DNA of 64,000 nucleotides, from the NCBI GenBank assembly GCA_035222895.1, contig JAVYIG010001827.1, forward strand, positions 186,001 through 250,000, in the 5' to 3' direction. Numbering within the stretch: position 1 is the stretch's first letter; each line of letters starts with the position of its first letter. Below, in pieces: positions 1 through 12,538 of this stretch. Under the pieces are notes generated by a model. The model was not told the DNA's origin. It saw nothing but the letters and a program-made list of their open reading frames with translations, and did not search any database. This DNA is from Strongylocentrotus droebachiensis (taxonomy: Eukaryota > Echinodermata > Echinoidea > Camarodonta > Strongylocentrotidae). The position numbers and the translations under genes are program-made.

Positions 1-737
1 CATGAAATTGGGGAAAACCAGAGCAGTTCACAGGTGCAAAAGGTAGCCCATCCAAAGTGCGCTAACGTGTGGATTTGCCAATTTGATGAGTGTGTAGATC
101 ACAGTGTATACATACAACTACTGTACCATGTACATGTTAAGTACGCTGTGTGTGTCGTGTATACATCCACCAGGCATCAACGCAGCTATCGTTGCCAAAA
201 TGGGCCTGATGTGTATTTACTTATTTTTTGTCCGGGGGGGGGGGGAATAATGAACTAAAAGGGTAAATACTAATGTTTTGTAAGTCTGCAAGCGTTTTGT
301 ATAAACTATGACTTAAACAAAGAATCTTTATACTCATAATTGTTTTGAATGGCATCATTTCTTTGGCAAGGCATTAATTTCCAATTGTCACTCGATAACC
401 AGGAAATAAATGGGGACCTGGTATGATGTCGAATGGTAGGAATACTTTCAGGGACTGGAGATGGTGCACATTGTTAATGAAATAATCCGATGAATGGGGT
501 AATAATATATGTAAAGCACTTAGAGACGGCATACACCCCCCCCCCCCCCCACTCCGGGGTCGGAATGAACGCATGCGTGTTACCAAAATGTCCGGTAAAG
601 GGGTACTTTTTACGCACCAAGGTCCGGCTCGTACATACACAAAATTGACTTTACACACCGGACTTATTGCGTGTTTTCAAAAGGAGGGAACACGCATATG
701 CGTACCCTAAATAACACTGAGTGGAGGGCCGGGTCTA
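1..737. other. No gene recognised; homopolymer tracts
   Basis: I see no coding exon with recognisable similarity here. The stretch holds a G run near 235-247 and a C run near 534-550. The short open frames across these runs have biased composition and look spurious. Confidence 0.5.
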
Positions 738-1730
738 CACTCTAAGAAAAAAGGGTGCAAAATAAGAGTCATATGGAAACGTTGTATCATCCGCTCAATC
801 TGACTTGCGTTCATTTTTCCATGAAAAAGTGAAGTTTTCTAAAATGTGCGTTTCTTTCCAGCATTGGGGCGGCCGGAAGTCACTCGGGTAACATTTCATA
901 AAGTATAATATAAAAAGACCATATGCAAATTTTCTGTACTTTTGTCGGAAAAAATACATTTATCCAGCACAATGTCGTCTCTTTTTGCGTTGGAGAAGAG
1001 CAAATAGCGAGTTTCAATCACACTTTGGCCGCTCTCGCAAGCTCTCACTCGTTTCGCTGTGGTCAAGAGACTTTGGGGCAAGCGGTTAATGAAAATACTA
1101 ATCGTTAGCTTTCTTCTGGTATCAAACTTGTTTTGATTGATTGTATAATTTTGTCGGAATAAAGGAAACAAAAAGGCTCGACCAATAACTTATCAGGGTC
1201 TGAATTGACCTTTTGACCTTGAATTCCCTGATGCAAGCGCACTAATGACGTCATCTTCGCTAAAACGGTGTCTTTTATCGTAAAATGCGACACTTTCACA
1301 ATGTTTATACATCTTTTTTTAATTATTAGTAAGATATAACATATTTGTTCTGATATCACTGAAGTTTTGGGTTTTATTTAATGAGTAATTTTAAAATAAG
1401 ACCCATTTTACTGTTTTAATTTACTGGATCGTACCATTAAATTCGCAGGGTAGAAAGATGCATTTTCCAACCGCGCCAAATTTAATTTACGTTCCGACAT
1501 TCTGTTAAATGGGTTCGTGTTGTTAAGAATCCACTGCTTTCTGCTCCAACAAACGTCCACAAGCGGAGTCGTTTCTCAACTAAATTATTCAAATTTATGG
1601 ATGCTTCCTAGCTTCCCAGGTGTTTGTGTTGATGTTGAAGCATTTCATTCACCTGCTAGTATCATTCTTTGTACTCCAATTGCCAGAACGCAAATTTCAT
1701 TTTGGTTTTCTAGTTTCATCGGAGTCGTTT

Positions 1731-1957
1731 ACACTATGAACATGACGGACAATAAAAGCGGACAGAATATACAGTTCCTCAGGTAGACAAAGGAACATCC
1801 CTTCACTGCTATTATGTAAAAATGTGTAGAACAGGTGTCACATGCATATTCACCTGTTCTACACATTTTTACATAATAGTAGTGAAGGGATGTTCCTTTG
1901 TCTACCTGAGGAACTGTATATTTTGTCCGCTTTCTTTGTCCGTGATGTTCATAGTGT
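1731..1957. repeat. Large near-perfect hairpin
   Basis: Two arms of about 105 bp, 1731-1837 and 1851-1957, are reverse complements with few mismatches and enclose a loop of about 13 bp. A looser direct copy of the sequence at about 1590-1730 reappears at about 1974-2100, so the structure looks like an inverted duplication. It could be a fold-back MITE. Confidence 0.75.
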
Positions 1958-2590
1958 TATCAACTATATGTATTCAAATTTATGAATGCTTCCTCCCCAG
2001 GTGTTTGTGGTGTTTATGCATTTCATTCACCTGTTATTATTCTTTGTACTCCAATTGTTAGAATACAAAATGCATTTTGGTTTTATAGTTTCATGCAATA
2101 AGTAAGTCAATAAAAGAGTATGTTCTGCACAATAAAAACAATGTGTGTCCCTATTGTACAATGTAATGTGTCCCATCATTTTGTAATAGTTAATTTACCC
2201 ATTCACATAATGGGACTACCTGCCCGATGAAGCCGGTGGCCTGTGACCCCTGATCACTCAACACCGTGTGGGAGTCAGTTCGTGGTCAAATTCTTTTATG
2301 AGACAAATACAAGCAAACGTTTCCATATGCTGCACCCTTTACATAAAAATGGACCCTATTGAAGGAAAAGGGGTTTAAAAAAAAGGTGAAATATAAGATT
2401 GTGCACCCTTCCCACAAAAAAGAACCCTATTGACCAAAAAAGGGTGCTAAATAAAAGTTTGCATATTGCAAGCATATTCATGATTACTTTACACGTGTTC
2501 ACATACAATTGCATTGATCATCATGTGTTCAGCACATAATGACGATGCACATCAATTTTGTGATTTGTATTTTCCTTCGGCAATCATTAA

Positions 2591-2957
2591 AGGTAAAGAC
2601 CAGTATTGGAAACGCCCCAATTTCAAAAAATGAAATGGAAGCTCTCATTACCAATCATGTGAAAGAATATGTTTTGACTAATACATGATGATAAAAAAAT
2701 TGCCGGGAAACCGCCTACTAATTCATATATTTGGTAAATTTGTTTCTCTCATGGTCTGGTGAGAGATATAGGGTAGTCCCATATACATCTTTCTGTGTAT
2801 AGTGCTTGTAACTTTACGAAGAATGGGCCAAATTTCTTATCATTTTGATGATTCCAGAACCTTGCAGATGCTAGATGCTAGATGATCAACCTTTTCTGAT
2901 CGATTCCACAACGTTTCTTTCACAATGCAATCGCATGACCATTACTGGTCTTTACCT
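2591..2957. mobile_element. TTAA-flanked MITE, copy 1 (367 bp)
   Basis: The element starts AGGTAAAGACCAGTATTGG, ends with the matching inverted sequence ACTGGTCTTTACCT, and is flanked by TTAA at 2587-2590 and 2958-2961. A copy of identical length lies at 44720-45086. TTAA target sites point to a piggyBac-type non-autonomous element. No coding capacity is present. Confidence 0.75.
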
Positions 2958-2961
2958 TTAA

Positions 2962-3343
2962 AGATAAACTTTAGTACTGGTAATGCGATTGCATTGTGAA
3001 AGAAAAGGTGTGAAAGGATCAGAAACAGTTGATCATGTAGCATGTAAGTATTGGTGTGCACTGTAAGGTTCTGGAGTCATCAAAATCATAATAAATTTGA
3101 CCGAGTCTTGGTAAAGTAACAAACACTCACATAGAAAGCTATATATGGGACAACACACATGGTGTCGGGGATGGTACTACCTTGGTTTCCTTGTCTTTCT
3201 ATGCTCATTACTCAGCCAGTATACATTTTCTTCCAAAATTGTTTGGCACATGTCATTTATTTGTAATCTTGAACATTCAGTGTAAGTTTCGTTTGATTCT
3301 GTGAGAATTTTTTTTTTTTTTTTACCAGTACTGGAGCTTATCT
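2962..3343. mobile_element. TTAA-flanked MITE, diverged inverted copy
   Basis: This is a diverged copy of the element just to its left in the opposite orientation. It starts AGATAAACTTTAGTACTGG, ends CCAGTACTGGAGCTTATCT, and shares the TTAA at 2958-2961; another TTAA lies at 3344-3347. Internal segments, such as the stretch around the TGATCA motifs, align with the reverse complement of copy 1. Confidence 0.65.
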
Positions 3344-3454
3344 TTAACCAATATATTATTTTGTCTGATCATGTTACAATTACATTCACGTTTTAGCAAT
3401 AGATATATTTTTTAATATGTATTTGTGTACGAGCAAATTTCACGAGTATTCCTC

Positions 3455-3735
3455 GAGTATGGGTGCAGGATTGCACCTTTTAAAGGGTGCAGGATTGGAC
3501 CCCTAAAGGTGCTGTTATTGCATCGGTTCACACCCCTAATGGAGCAGGATTGTCTCATGAAAAGTTCAATCTGGCACCCTCTTAAAGGGTGCAGGATTGA
3601 ACCCATAAAGGTGCTGCTAGTGTTGCATCGGTTTGCACCTTTAAAGGTGCAGGATTGAACCATAAAGGGTACTATAAGGTTCAATCTGGCACCCTTTTAA
3701 AGGGTGCAGGATTTAATCCCTAAAGGTACTGCCAG
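3455..3735. repeat. Degenerate minisatellite with GGGTGCAGGATTG unit
   Basis: The motif GGGTGCAGGATTG, followed by a C-rich and then AAAGGTGCTG segment, recurs about every 30-60 bp. Open frames on both strands here are translations of the repeat, not genes. Confidence 0.7.
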
Positions 3736-4100
3736 TGTTGCATCGGTCTGCACCCCTTAAGGTGCATACTTGCACCATTTTTTCTTAGTGCGTAAGGTAC
3801 ACCTGAAATACGCTCGGAAAGGAAATGATATACAGTGTGTATGAGAATAAATCCAAATTAAGTGTGTTGGTATTTCAAGGGCATTGCCTTTGGCAGTGTA
3901 TTTACACAGTCTAAGTAAAGAGGAACTCCTCACATTTCCATTGATCCATTTTCAATGATGTTAGGCATGATCGGGTACATTGTCACAAAAAAGTGACAGG
4001 TTCATATGCCACGCCAAAGGGGAAATAATTTAATATTATATGATAATAGATTTAATGTGAAATAATATGCGTCCGTAAACTTGTAATGCGTAAACCCTAT

Positions 4101-4268
4101 GGCCCGAATTCACAAAGCAAGGTTTAGCTCAGACCAAGGTTTAAGTTTATAAACCTCCTTTTGTTTCGCCAAACCTCTTATAAATAACAAAAGGAGGTTT
4201 GGCGAAACAAAAGGAGGTTTAAACTTAAACCTTGGTCTGAGCTAAACCTTGCTTTGTGAATTCGGGCC
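4101..4268. mobile_element. Fold-back element with GGCCCGAATTC ends
   Basis: A left arm beginning GGCCCGAATTCACAAAGCAA is matched by a right arm ending in its reverse complement at 4268. The arms are about 48 bp and perfect or nearly so, with a second internal set of inverted repeats built on AACCTCCTTTTGTTTCGCC. A short relative is at 45905-45958. The element abuts the Harbinger-like element on its right. Confidence 0.7.
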
Positions 4269-4938
4269 TAGGGTGGTATTCTCGAAAGCGGCCTAAGTTA
4301 AATCAGTGGCCTAAACCTGGTTTAAACCATGGACTATCTTTTTTGCTATTCTCGAAGGTGGCCTAAAGATAAGCCAGGCTTAAATACGTCATAGTTCGGC
4401 CTAACTTTAGGCCGCTCAGAGGGCAGGTTTAAATACGTCATAGTTCGGCCTAACTTCGCGTGACGTCACTTTTTAGTTAAATCGACTGTCCGCGGAGAGT
4501 GAACGGTAAGTTTTGCATTTGAATTTGTATATTTGATAACAATTTACACTCTTTTGTATGGATAAGCGCTCATCAAAGTTACACCAGCTAATAAAGTATT
4601 TTTGTTAATTTCATGTTGCTGTACTGGTGATAATCTAAAATGCTTTTAACTGAATAAATTTGGGGGAAACTTGGAAAATTTTCATGGTGTTCGCAGACCA
4701 GTCCCATACGTGCAAATAATTGTCGGTTAACATTTTCGTTTCCTGAGATTGAGCAATTTCTTACCGGGTAATTCTTTTCTTGGCACTATTGTACTTTCGT
4801 ACGCATATACCACCTTAACACCACCTTAAAACTTTCATTGCTAGACGTAGAATCTACTTTTATAGTGGATTTTCGAGACGCTGTTGCCTAAAAGTGGACT
4901 AGCACTAGGTCTAGGACTAAATCTAGATCTAGTTGCAT

Positions 4939-5042
4939 TGTCTCTTTCGTTCGTTAGCCTCTGATTTGGGTAGGGTCGGCTCCTCTCTTAGCTTTCAGGA
5001 GCCGACCCTACCCGAATCAGAGGCTAACGAACGAAAGAGACA
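4939..5042. repeat. Palindrome inside the Harbinger-like element
   Basis: Arms of about 45 bp starting TGTCTCTTTCGTTCGTTAGC are mirrored across a short spacer near 4985-4995. They have only one or two mismatches. Confidence 0.7.
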
Positions 5043-5456
5043 GACATTTCGGTCTGGTATTACCTCTGCCTGAGCTGCAGTGCTAGTTGTGGCTGTTGGT
5101 GCGATACTTTTCTACAGGATGATGATGATGATTTTCATAACCACCCACCCCCCCCCCCCCAAGAAAAACATTTTTTTTAAAAACAATATTACTAGACCTA
5201 GATCTAGATCTAAATTTCATCAATAAGACTAGAGTCTAGTCTAGACAGGTCTAATAGAAATTAAAAGGAAATGGACAGAAGCTTCCTTTTTTGACATACA
5301 TTTGCTGATAATGTTACAGTAGTTTAGTCTAATAATAGGTCTAGTATTAGTTAATAAACTACAGAGAAAGAGAAATTATAATTTCTTATCAAATATTAAC
5401 ATATTTTTCATCTTGATTTTCTGCTATTTCAGGTTCTTTTCAATTGATGCATGGGG

Positions 5457-5704
5457 ATGAAAAAAGAAGGCCTCTCCCAAGCTACGGTGTCCCGCCTTGT
5501 GAAGTCCATCTCAATAGCCATTGCCAGGAGATGGGAGCAATACATCTCAATTCCTTCAACAAGAGAGGCAGTCCTGCAGAGTGCATACCCAACATGAATT
5601 TTAAAATTAATTCCATTTCCCAAGGCTTTAATATGGTCGGTGCTATTGATTGCACCCACATAGGCATCTCCAAGCCAGTTGGCCCAACACCAGTTATTTC
5701 CTGA
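5457..5704 (+). pseudogene. Harbinger-type transposase fragment (broken)
   Basis: The frame starting at 5457 encodes the helix-turn-helix-like string GLSQATVSRLVKSIS, then an in-frame stop near 5594. A second frame then carries GFNMVGAIDCTHIGISKP, which matches the first catalytic Asp block (GAIDGTHI) of PIF/Harbinger transposases. A polypyrimidine tract and AG precede it at about 5430, so this is probably an exon. The frame change and stop make it non-functional. The later catalytic residues are not recognisable. Confidence 0.65.
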
Positions 5705-7829
5705 ACAGGAAAAATAGATACTCCATTTTTCTTGGAAAGTCTGCTGGTAAGTAAAGCTGTAATTACGCCTACATTTTGTAAACTAAATCATGTTTAGACT
5801 CTATACAATTTTTATTAAAAAGATCTGCTGATTTTATGAATCTGCAGATGTGTCTACAGGTACATTATGAAGTGATTTAAAATTGTTTTGTCTGATGAAT
5901 GTAGGTGCAATCTACATTCAAACTTTTATTCATTTTACATGGGCACCAGCTAATATTTTCAGCTCGATTGCCATGGCTACCAGTCACTTTTGGGCGGAAC
6001 TATCTGAAAATAAGACACAAATAATCAACAGTTGATTAACTACTTTCAAATTTGGGTCAGAAGAAATTTTAAACCTACCACTAACAATTCTGGACCATAT
6101 AAGACTTAGAGACCTACAGACTGCAGTACAGTAGGCCTACAGTGCAGTAAATTTTCATTTTACTTTTTCCCCTTTCACGAAGCTCATTTTGGGAGATAAC
6201 ATAAACAAAGACAATCTTTGGTCTAATGTTAGATTGAACTAAAATGGAAAAGTTGGGCTCTAACGATAAGGGCCTTGTAAAATCTCCATTCCAGGCTGCA
6301 TTTACATCTAGGTTAGGCCAACTGTCGACTGGTTATCTAAGTAAGATGTAGACCTCTAGACTTGATTTTAGGAAAGGGACCAAATTGGCTATAGACTTTA
6401 ACTACTTAGGGCTTTCTTAGGCAATGACATGGCAAGTACAACGTGATGCAAGTACATTTATGAGATAGTAATGCAAGAATGTGTATGTTTGTTCTTGACT
6501 TTAAAAGAGAGACCGGTAGTCATTCTGTAAATCAATGATTACTAGTAACTGAGTGGGGAGGGGGTGCCAGTCACTGCCTACATGAAAGGCGCCTTAAGTT
6601 TTTTTTTTAAAGTTAGAATATGATTGACACTATAACTAAAACCAATTATCAATGGAGTAGATCTTTGATATTTTAATGAGGTCTAAACCTTTTATTTTTG
6701 TTTCAGGATGATGTTTTTCTTCAGTAAAATGAATGAAGGCAAATTCCCTGATAACTGAGACAAATTCAGAGAGAGGAAGGAGAACTACTGAGCTGCTGAA
6801 TTTCTGACAGGTAGGCTGTACGAATAAGTTGTTGTTTGTATGCCCAGATACTTCAAGGATGGCATTTGTTTATTCACATCTTTCCATCAATACTTTCATG
6901 TAATTGATTATGCACTCCACTTTTACCACAATGTACATGCAAGACCTTTTTAATGTTTAACAGAAATAGGTTTCAATGTGCTTCCTTTCATTCTTTTCTC
7001 TTTTCATTCAACAGACATACTTGCAAGGACTATGAAGTTCTACTTAGCCTCTTCAATGAACCAGACTCCATCTGCTGTAACTGTGACTGCATGGCGATCA
7101 AAGCCTTTGTATTTTAATCCTCATAACATGAAGCTATGGTAACAAACAAGCAACCATTGATAAAAAGCCAGATATGTCCTTGTTGTGTGTGTGAACGACA
7201 AAGCAACCATCACTCATAAGGATGTTTTTATGTACATCAGATGTTCATTGTTTCACTGGATAAATTGTGATTTTGAATCATTTAAGAAATCATGTTTTAT
7301 AATGTGTTTTATAATATAGTGCAAGTCATGATATAACAGATTCCCTGCAAAAGAAACACGGCTCAAAAGTAGACTATGCTTTGTTTTAAAAAAATGGGAA
7401 AAAGTAATGTAACAAATACATAACATTTAATTCTATTAGTTTGAAGTAGCAGATTATGAGGCTATTGGAGCTTAATATTTGACCTTCAATTTTATAATCG
7501 TATTCATCGTGAATTACAATCTTTTCTGTTTTAAGAAAAATAAATAAATTGAACATAATTGTTGATATGTTATATACAATATTCCTTTCATATCTTTTGA
7601 TTTTAAGTGTGCATACTGTTGGGTTCATTGAATTATACATGGAAAAGGTCTTGAAATAGAACAGTGAGAGAACAGAGAGCGAGCGAGAGAGAGAGAGATA
7701 GAGTAAAAGAGAAAGGGAACCAAATGAGAAAGAACAATTTAATGGTGAGAGAAATAAACAATGATGTGAGATAGTGTGTGTGTGTGAGAGAGAGAGATGT
7801 GGAGATAGGGAGAAAGAGTTGGGGGGGGG

Positions 7830-8270
7830 GTACAGTGCCCCCTTTTATATAGGAAAGTTCCCTTTTAACTTTGTAAGAACTGCCCCTTTTTCCATAGGAA
7901 AAGTGCCCCTTCCCCTTTTCACCTCTGATAAGTGCTCCTTTAATTTTGACACGGGCCCCTTTTCCTTTGACAAGTTTCCATTTTCCTTTGCAATAAGTGC
8001 CCCTTTCACTTTTGAGAAGTGCCCCTTCACCTCTAATAATTGCCCTATTTAAATCTGAGAGGTGCCCCTATTAACAAAATTATCGGTGCCCCTTTTCTTT
8101 CAACAAATGCACATTTCCTTTATTATAAGTGCCTCTTTTTCATTCTCATAAGTGCCCCTTTTAAAATATGTTCAATGCCCCTTTTCAGGTGCGATATGTG
8201 ACCCTTTTCACCTCTGATAATTTCCCTTTTAACAATGATACAATTCCAGCAAGTGCCCTTTTTGTTGGTG
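7830..8270. repeat. Degenerate array of GTGCCCCTTTT units
   Basis: The motif AAGTGCCCCTTTTC recurs every 20-35 bp for about 440 bp, following (GA)n and poly-G tracts at about 7680-7830. Open frames on both strands across it are repeat translations. Confidence 0.7.
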
Positions 8271-8305
8271 CTGCCCCCCGCTTTGGAAGTCGCTCCGCCG
8301 TCCCT

Positions 8306-8478
8306 GGACGTCATATTGCTCAAGTTGTCGAGGTGATGCATCCTCTCCACACTGCGCGCATCCATTGTCTTAGCCCAATGTCTTAGTGCATTGTGACGTC
8401 ATATTACTCAAGTTGTCGAGGTGATGCATCCTCTCCACACTGCGCGCATGCATTGTCTTAGTGCATTGTGACGTCGCA
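8306..8478. repeat. Tandem duplication of about 89 bp
   Basis: Two adjacent copies each run from GACGTCATATT through CTCAAGTTGTCGAGGTGATG to TAGTGCATTGT, and differ by a few bases and a small insertion in the first copy. Confidence 0.75.
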
Positions 8479-8685
8479 GCTTCGGTACTGAGCATGTGCA
8501 GAAACCGTAACCATGGTGAATAATCCATGGACTAAGTTAGGCCAGGTTTAAACCATGGATCAGTTAGGCCACCTTTCGAGAAATGAAAATGACTTAGGTC
8601 AGCGGCCTAAGTTAAGCCTGGCCTAACTAAACCACGGTTTAACTTAAGCCAGGTTTAACTTAGGCCGCTTTCGAGAATACCACCC

Positions 8686-9190
8686 TAAATGTTCATATGC
8701 ATATGTTCATAATTTTGTTATCTTCTAAATCTTTAGGCATAACTGTCAATGCGTTATTTATATTCATTAAATTGTTACGCGTTTTTTTAATAAATAAGTT
8801 TGCTTATGCTTACCGTTGCTTACATAGTTATTTTTATTAGTAAACGTTGAGGGTGCCATAGTGGAAGAGACTGTGAATTTCGTCAGCCTGGCCGCGTTGT
8901 GTGTGCAAGGATAGCCCACCATAGGCTGGGACCATGTATGGTTAGGTGGTGGAAATAACGATATAAATAACCCGGCTTAACGGAGCAATGTAGAACAGAA
9001 GCAACAGCGTCGCTACGATTCCTCCAAAGTTGTATCCCTCATTGTTGTATTTCAAATCGAATTGAGGAGAGGCATCTATCATGCAAGGGGATCTGAAATT
9101 GATCAGATGAGGTACTTTCCCCCAAAAGGGGAGCTTGGAGTAGCACCCCTCCGCCAAGTGCCTCAATTACAGCAATTTCACATATTCTTA
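8686..9190. other. No gene recognised
   Basis: Between the Harbinger-like right end and the first marker of the segmental duplication I see no supported exon or RNA. Confidence 0.4.
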
Positions 9191-11084
9191 ACATCCATGG
9201 CTGTGTTCTAACCAGACTTTGTAGGAATCATCCTGAGATAGGGCGGATCTGATACTGTTCAGAGGCCTGGGGCATCTACCCATCCAGGGGGCTTGGGCAG
9301 CACCCCTCAAAGTGCCCTGATGTAGTTTTTCATTAAAATTCTTTGTTGAATTTAAACTTAATTTGATAGGAAGTTTTGCCAATCAGGAGCAATCTGGTGG
9401 ATTCATATTCCACTGCGCCATCTAGCGACACTAGTGTTTAATCCTATAGTTATGAAAATGTATGGTAATAAATACACCATAAATAAGTATCATAATTGTC
9501 ATTTATTATCGATATCCATCAAAATAAATTGATATGTGCAAAAGTTAGTTGATCTCTACGTATCCTTCTTTCTCATATTCATTTCCCTTCTTTGGTGTCT
9601 ACCATCACGTCCTATCCCTCAAACACACACACACACGCTCGCCTCCACATTCGAGGACACACACACACTCTCTCTCTCTCCCTCTCTTCCTTCTCACGAA
9701 TGGTCTTTAAAAAAAATGTTTCTTGTATGAGCAACAGGAGGTGTAAGGGTAGTTGAGAACATGGGATTGAAAAAGAGACACTTGTTGTTGTTGTCTCTTT
9801 TGTTTGCCTTGTCAAAGAATTATATAAGGTACAAATTGTTTGTCATAAGGTTATTTCACTTGTTGGCATTCAAAAATCCCATTTTTTTTGTTGGGGGGAC
9901 CCCTCTCTGAAGTTCTTCTTTATCCATCTCTCTCTCTCTCTCTCCTTTTCTCTCTTTCTTTTCTTCTTGCTCTCTTTGTATACTATTCCTCTTTGTTAGT
10001 TTCTTCATCGCATATTCGTATTCTCAGTTATCCTTTCCTTTCATACTTTGCTCCATTATGTCATTATCTTACCATTATATTGAACTCTGAAATATAACCA
10101 AACCCCTTTGCATGAATAATGAAAATATTTTGCCTTTATTCTTCAACTGTTTTTACCAAGTTTTACTCAAAACCTGTATACAAATATATCTTTACTTGTT
10201 CAATTTGAATAACCCAGTTCAGAGGTTTTCATAGAATCAGCAGTCTCTGTCAACACATACGGGATGTCTTAAACATTAGAACGAGAAAGCGATTGGTAAT
10301 ATCGTTAAGAGGTACTTCATTATTTTCAATGAAATTTCTTGGATCATATTGCAATAATATGTTCTACATTTTGTTTTAATTTTGTAGAGATTTTGGTAAG
10401 AAGTACAAATGGAGATATGCTTTGGTAAAACGTAGCATGATTTTTAATGTTACAACATTGAAAGGTATAGACGTACACTTCTAACGTAACACAGTAAAAG
10501 GTATAACATATACTAGTCATCAAATATCCATTACTCGTAATGGATCACAAAGATAAAGAATGTATGTATACTAAAATAATTTACGTTTGCAATACCAGTG
10601 ATATATAGGTAAGTCATTATACGTTTTGTTCTTTGGTTACATGTCAGTCACTTTATTCTAAAGGATCTTGGTTGTGTTGGTATGTGATAATATGATTGCA
10701 GGGCCCTCAGGGAGAACAGTATGAATACTGATGAGGCTACCCTGGGTAAACAAGACATATTAGTATTAGTATTATTATTATGTGTGTTTTAAAGTTATGG
10801 TACTTATATTGTCCTTAACAAATATGGAACGTACAACTTACTTATAACGTGAGAAGCATTGAAATATATAATCATTGTAACAGTAAGGCATAGACTGAAT
10901 TACGATTCTACAACTGTGATTTGTAACGAAACATGGAGAAAATAATGGTTTTTAACCTGTTTCTCCCCAAACATATCGATGCGGTTAGTATTTGCATGTG
11001 ATACAATCTGTCTTCGGAGACTAAATCAAATTTGACATCTAAAGACTTTTTACGGTAAAACATATACATAGCAAATTCATATCA

Positions 11085-11365
11085 CAATGTAATATAAAAG
11101 AAAAATATTTAATGGAAAACAGTTAGACCAATACAAATGGAGAAACTTCCGTGTATCATGAGCTCCTTTCAAGCAAACTCTTTTAGCGTACAGCGATCAT
11201 TTGATATTCAATGCATTCATTCAAACATGTTTATTTCTCGATATGATATAAAATAAATATATTTACAGTGGGAAACAGTAAGAACAATATACATTGAGAA
11301 ACTTTGATGTATTATGAGCTTTTTTTTTCTATCAAACTCTTTAGCATAAAGAAAGTGTTTGATAT
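11085..11365. repeat. Degenerate tandem repeat, two copies
   Basis: A unit of about 130-150 bp containing TATCACAATGTAATATAAAAG, a block like GGAAAACAGTTAGACCAATA, and a block like ATGAGCTCCTTTCAAGCAAA occurs about twice here. The same unit occurs about four times at 35819-36340 in unit 2. Confidence 0.65.
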
Positions 11366-11407
11366 TATATTGAAACTTTGTTGTCTACATAGAGTTAGTT
11401 TACTTTG

Positions 11408-11757
11408 TAATAATAATAATAATAATATTCAATTTGTATATAGCGCTTAATACAAATGTCTCTAATCGCTTTACAAATATATTATTACCCCGGTCATTGG
11501 ATTCAGTGCTTGCCCGCACACATCGTGTGCACAATCTCCACTCCCTGGGGAGCATTCCGGGTAGGCGTTACATGACGCTCAAAAACTGTTTGACCAACAA
11601 TGACGGTCGAATCCTACCTGGTACCCATTTAACACCTGGGTGGAGAGTAGCAAGTGCAGGTTAATATCTTGCCAAAGGATATTAGTGCCGTATCGGGATT
11701 CGGACCCTCGACCTTCGCATCTCCAAGTCAATCGCCTTAAACCACATGATCACGACA
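11408..11757 (-). mobile_element. tRNA-derived SINE
   Basis: Read on the minus strand, the head near 11757 carries a box-A-like TGGTTTAAGGCG and a box-B-like GGGTCCGAATCC. A body follows that ends in AAGCGCTATATACAAATTGAA and an (ATT)n tail at 11411-11430. This is the layout of a tRNA-head SINE with a LINE-like tail. No coding capacity. Confidence 0.7.
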
Positions 11758-12538
11758 TGAATATACACGTAGTGCTTGGCATATATTTGAAAAGAAGACT
11801 CCTAAGAGATGCGGTTGCCAAATCTGATTACTGTTTTTGTTTAATTCCACATCTGTTGTGTTGATTCAGTGCCTTCATATTGAAATTATACATTAAATTC
11901 CACTTATAAATGTCCAAAGCAATGATTATGCTAATGCAAAATGTGCTGATAACAGACGATGAACATAATGCACATTGTTTATTCTAGCATTTCTAGGCAT
12001 TCATATTCGCAGGTCTAACGCTAAATTAAACATACTTAATCAAGGCAAACAACATTCAGTTTGTTTTAATAAAGTATCCTTATAGGAGCATTTTGAATGT
12101 TGACGTTCCTTTGATGAAGTCCTTTGCACAACTTTATATCTGACACTTCGAACTTCAGAGCCGCGGTCATTGCGAGGACTCAGACGTACGGGCTCGGACA
12201 CTATGTTGACCTTTTGATTTATAGATTTGACTCTCAGTTTGTAAACATGGTTATGTTTTTTGTTTTCTTTAATGGCTATACGTTATTGGTGTCTTAAAAG
12301 AAACCTGTTAATCTATCAAACACTTTTCTTGATAATTGAGACTGTATATAAATCTTAATGGTTCCATAGCCATTATTATGCAAGATGCAGAATATATCTC
12401 GATGTAGTCAAAGTGATTGACCTGTCAATTTACTTCCAACTGTTGTTAAGGTTATTTGGGTATTAGCAATTTTCATAGACATATACAGTGGTAGAAAATA
12501 TGTATATGGTCACAATATAGAGTGTCTTTACGGGTTTA

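Larger units (their letters stand above)
738..3790. mobile_element. Candidate composite DNA transposon with CACT-type ends
   Basis: The left end at 738 reads CACTCTAAGAAAAAAGGGTG. The right end at 3790, read on the minus strand, is CACTAAGAAAAAATGGTG. This is an imperfect inverted pair of about 20 bp that begins with CACT, as CACTA/EnSpm elements do. The motif GGGTGCA inside the end also seeds a minisatellite near the right end and scattered copies at about 2330-2450. No transposase is visible, and two MITEs and a large hairpin lie inside. I found no convincing 3-bp target duplication, so the boundaries are tentative. Confidence 0.35.
4271..8685. mobile_element. Harbinger-like DNA transposon, decayed (4.4 kb)
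   Basis: The ends are inverted: GGGTGGTATTCTCGAAAGCG at 4271 is mirrored by CGCTTTCGAGAATACCACCC ending at 8685. Sub-terminal repeats of GGCCTAA and AAACCATGG occur at both ends. Inside is a broken transposase exon at about 5457-5704 and more introns and exon remnants to about 7100. Harbinger elements duplicate a 3-bp TWA site; here the flanks are CTA and TAA, so the duplication is mutated or only TA is shared. The element also carries a palindrome, a low-complexity array and an 89-bp tandem duplication. Confidence 0.7.
9190..12538. other. 3' flank of gene A: repeats, no gene
   Basis: The stretch contains (AC)n and (CT)n tracts at about 9620-9690 and 9920-9960, AT-rich sequence collinear with the gene B flank, a degenerate repeat at 11085-11365 and a SINE at 11408-11757. 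Short open frames in it have no recognisable product. A candidate minus-strand AATAAA-like motif lies near 11977, far from the stop at 12539, so I do not call a polyadenylation site. Confidence 0.55.

Noticed and set aside
3412..3684. Open frames over the minisatellite on both strands
   Set aside because: The peptides are repeats of the minisatellite unit (HPLKG, KGCRI) and not a protein family.
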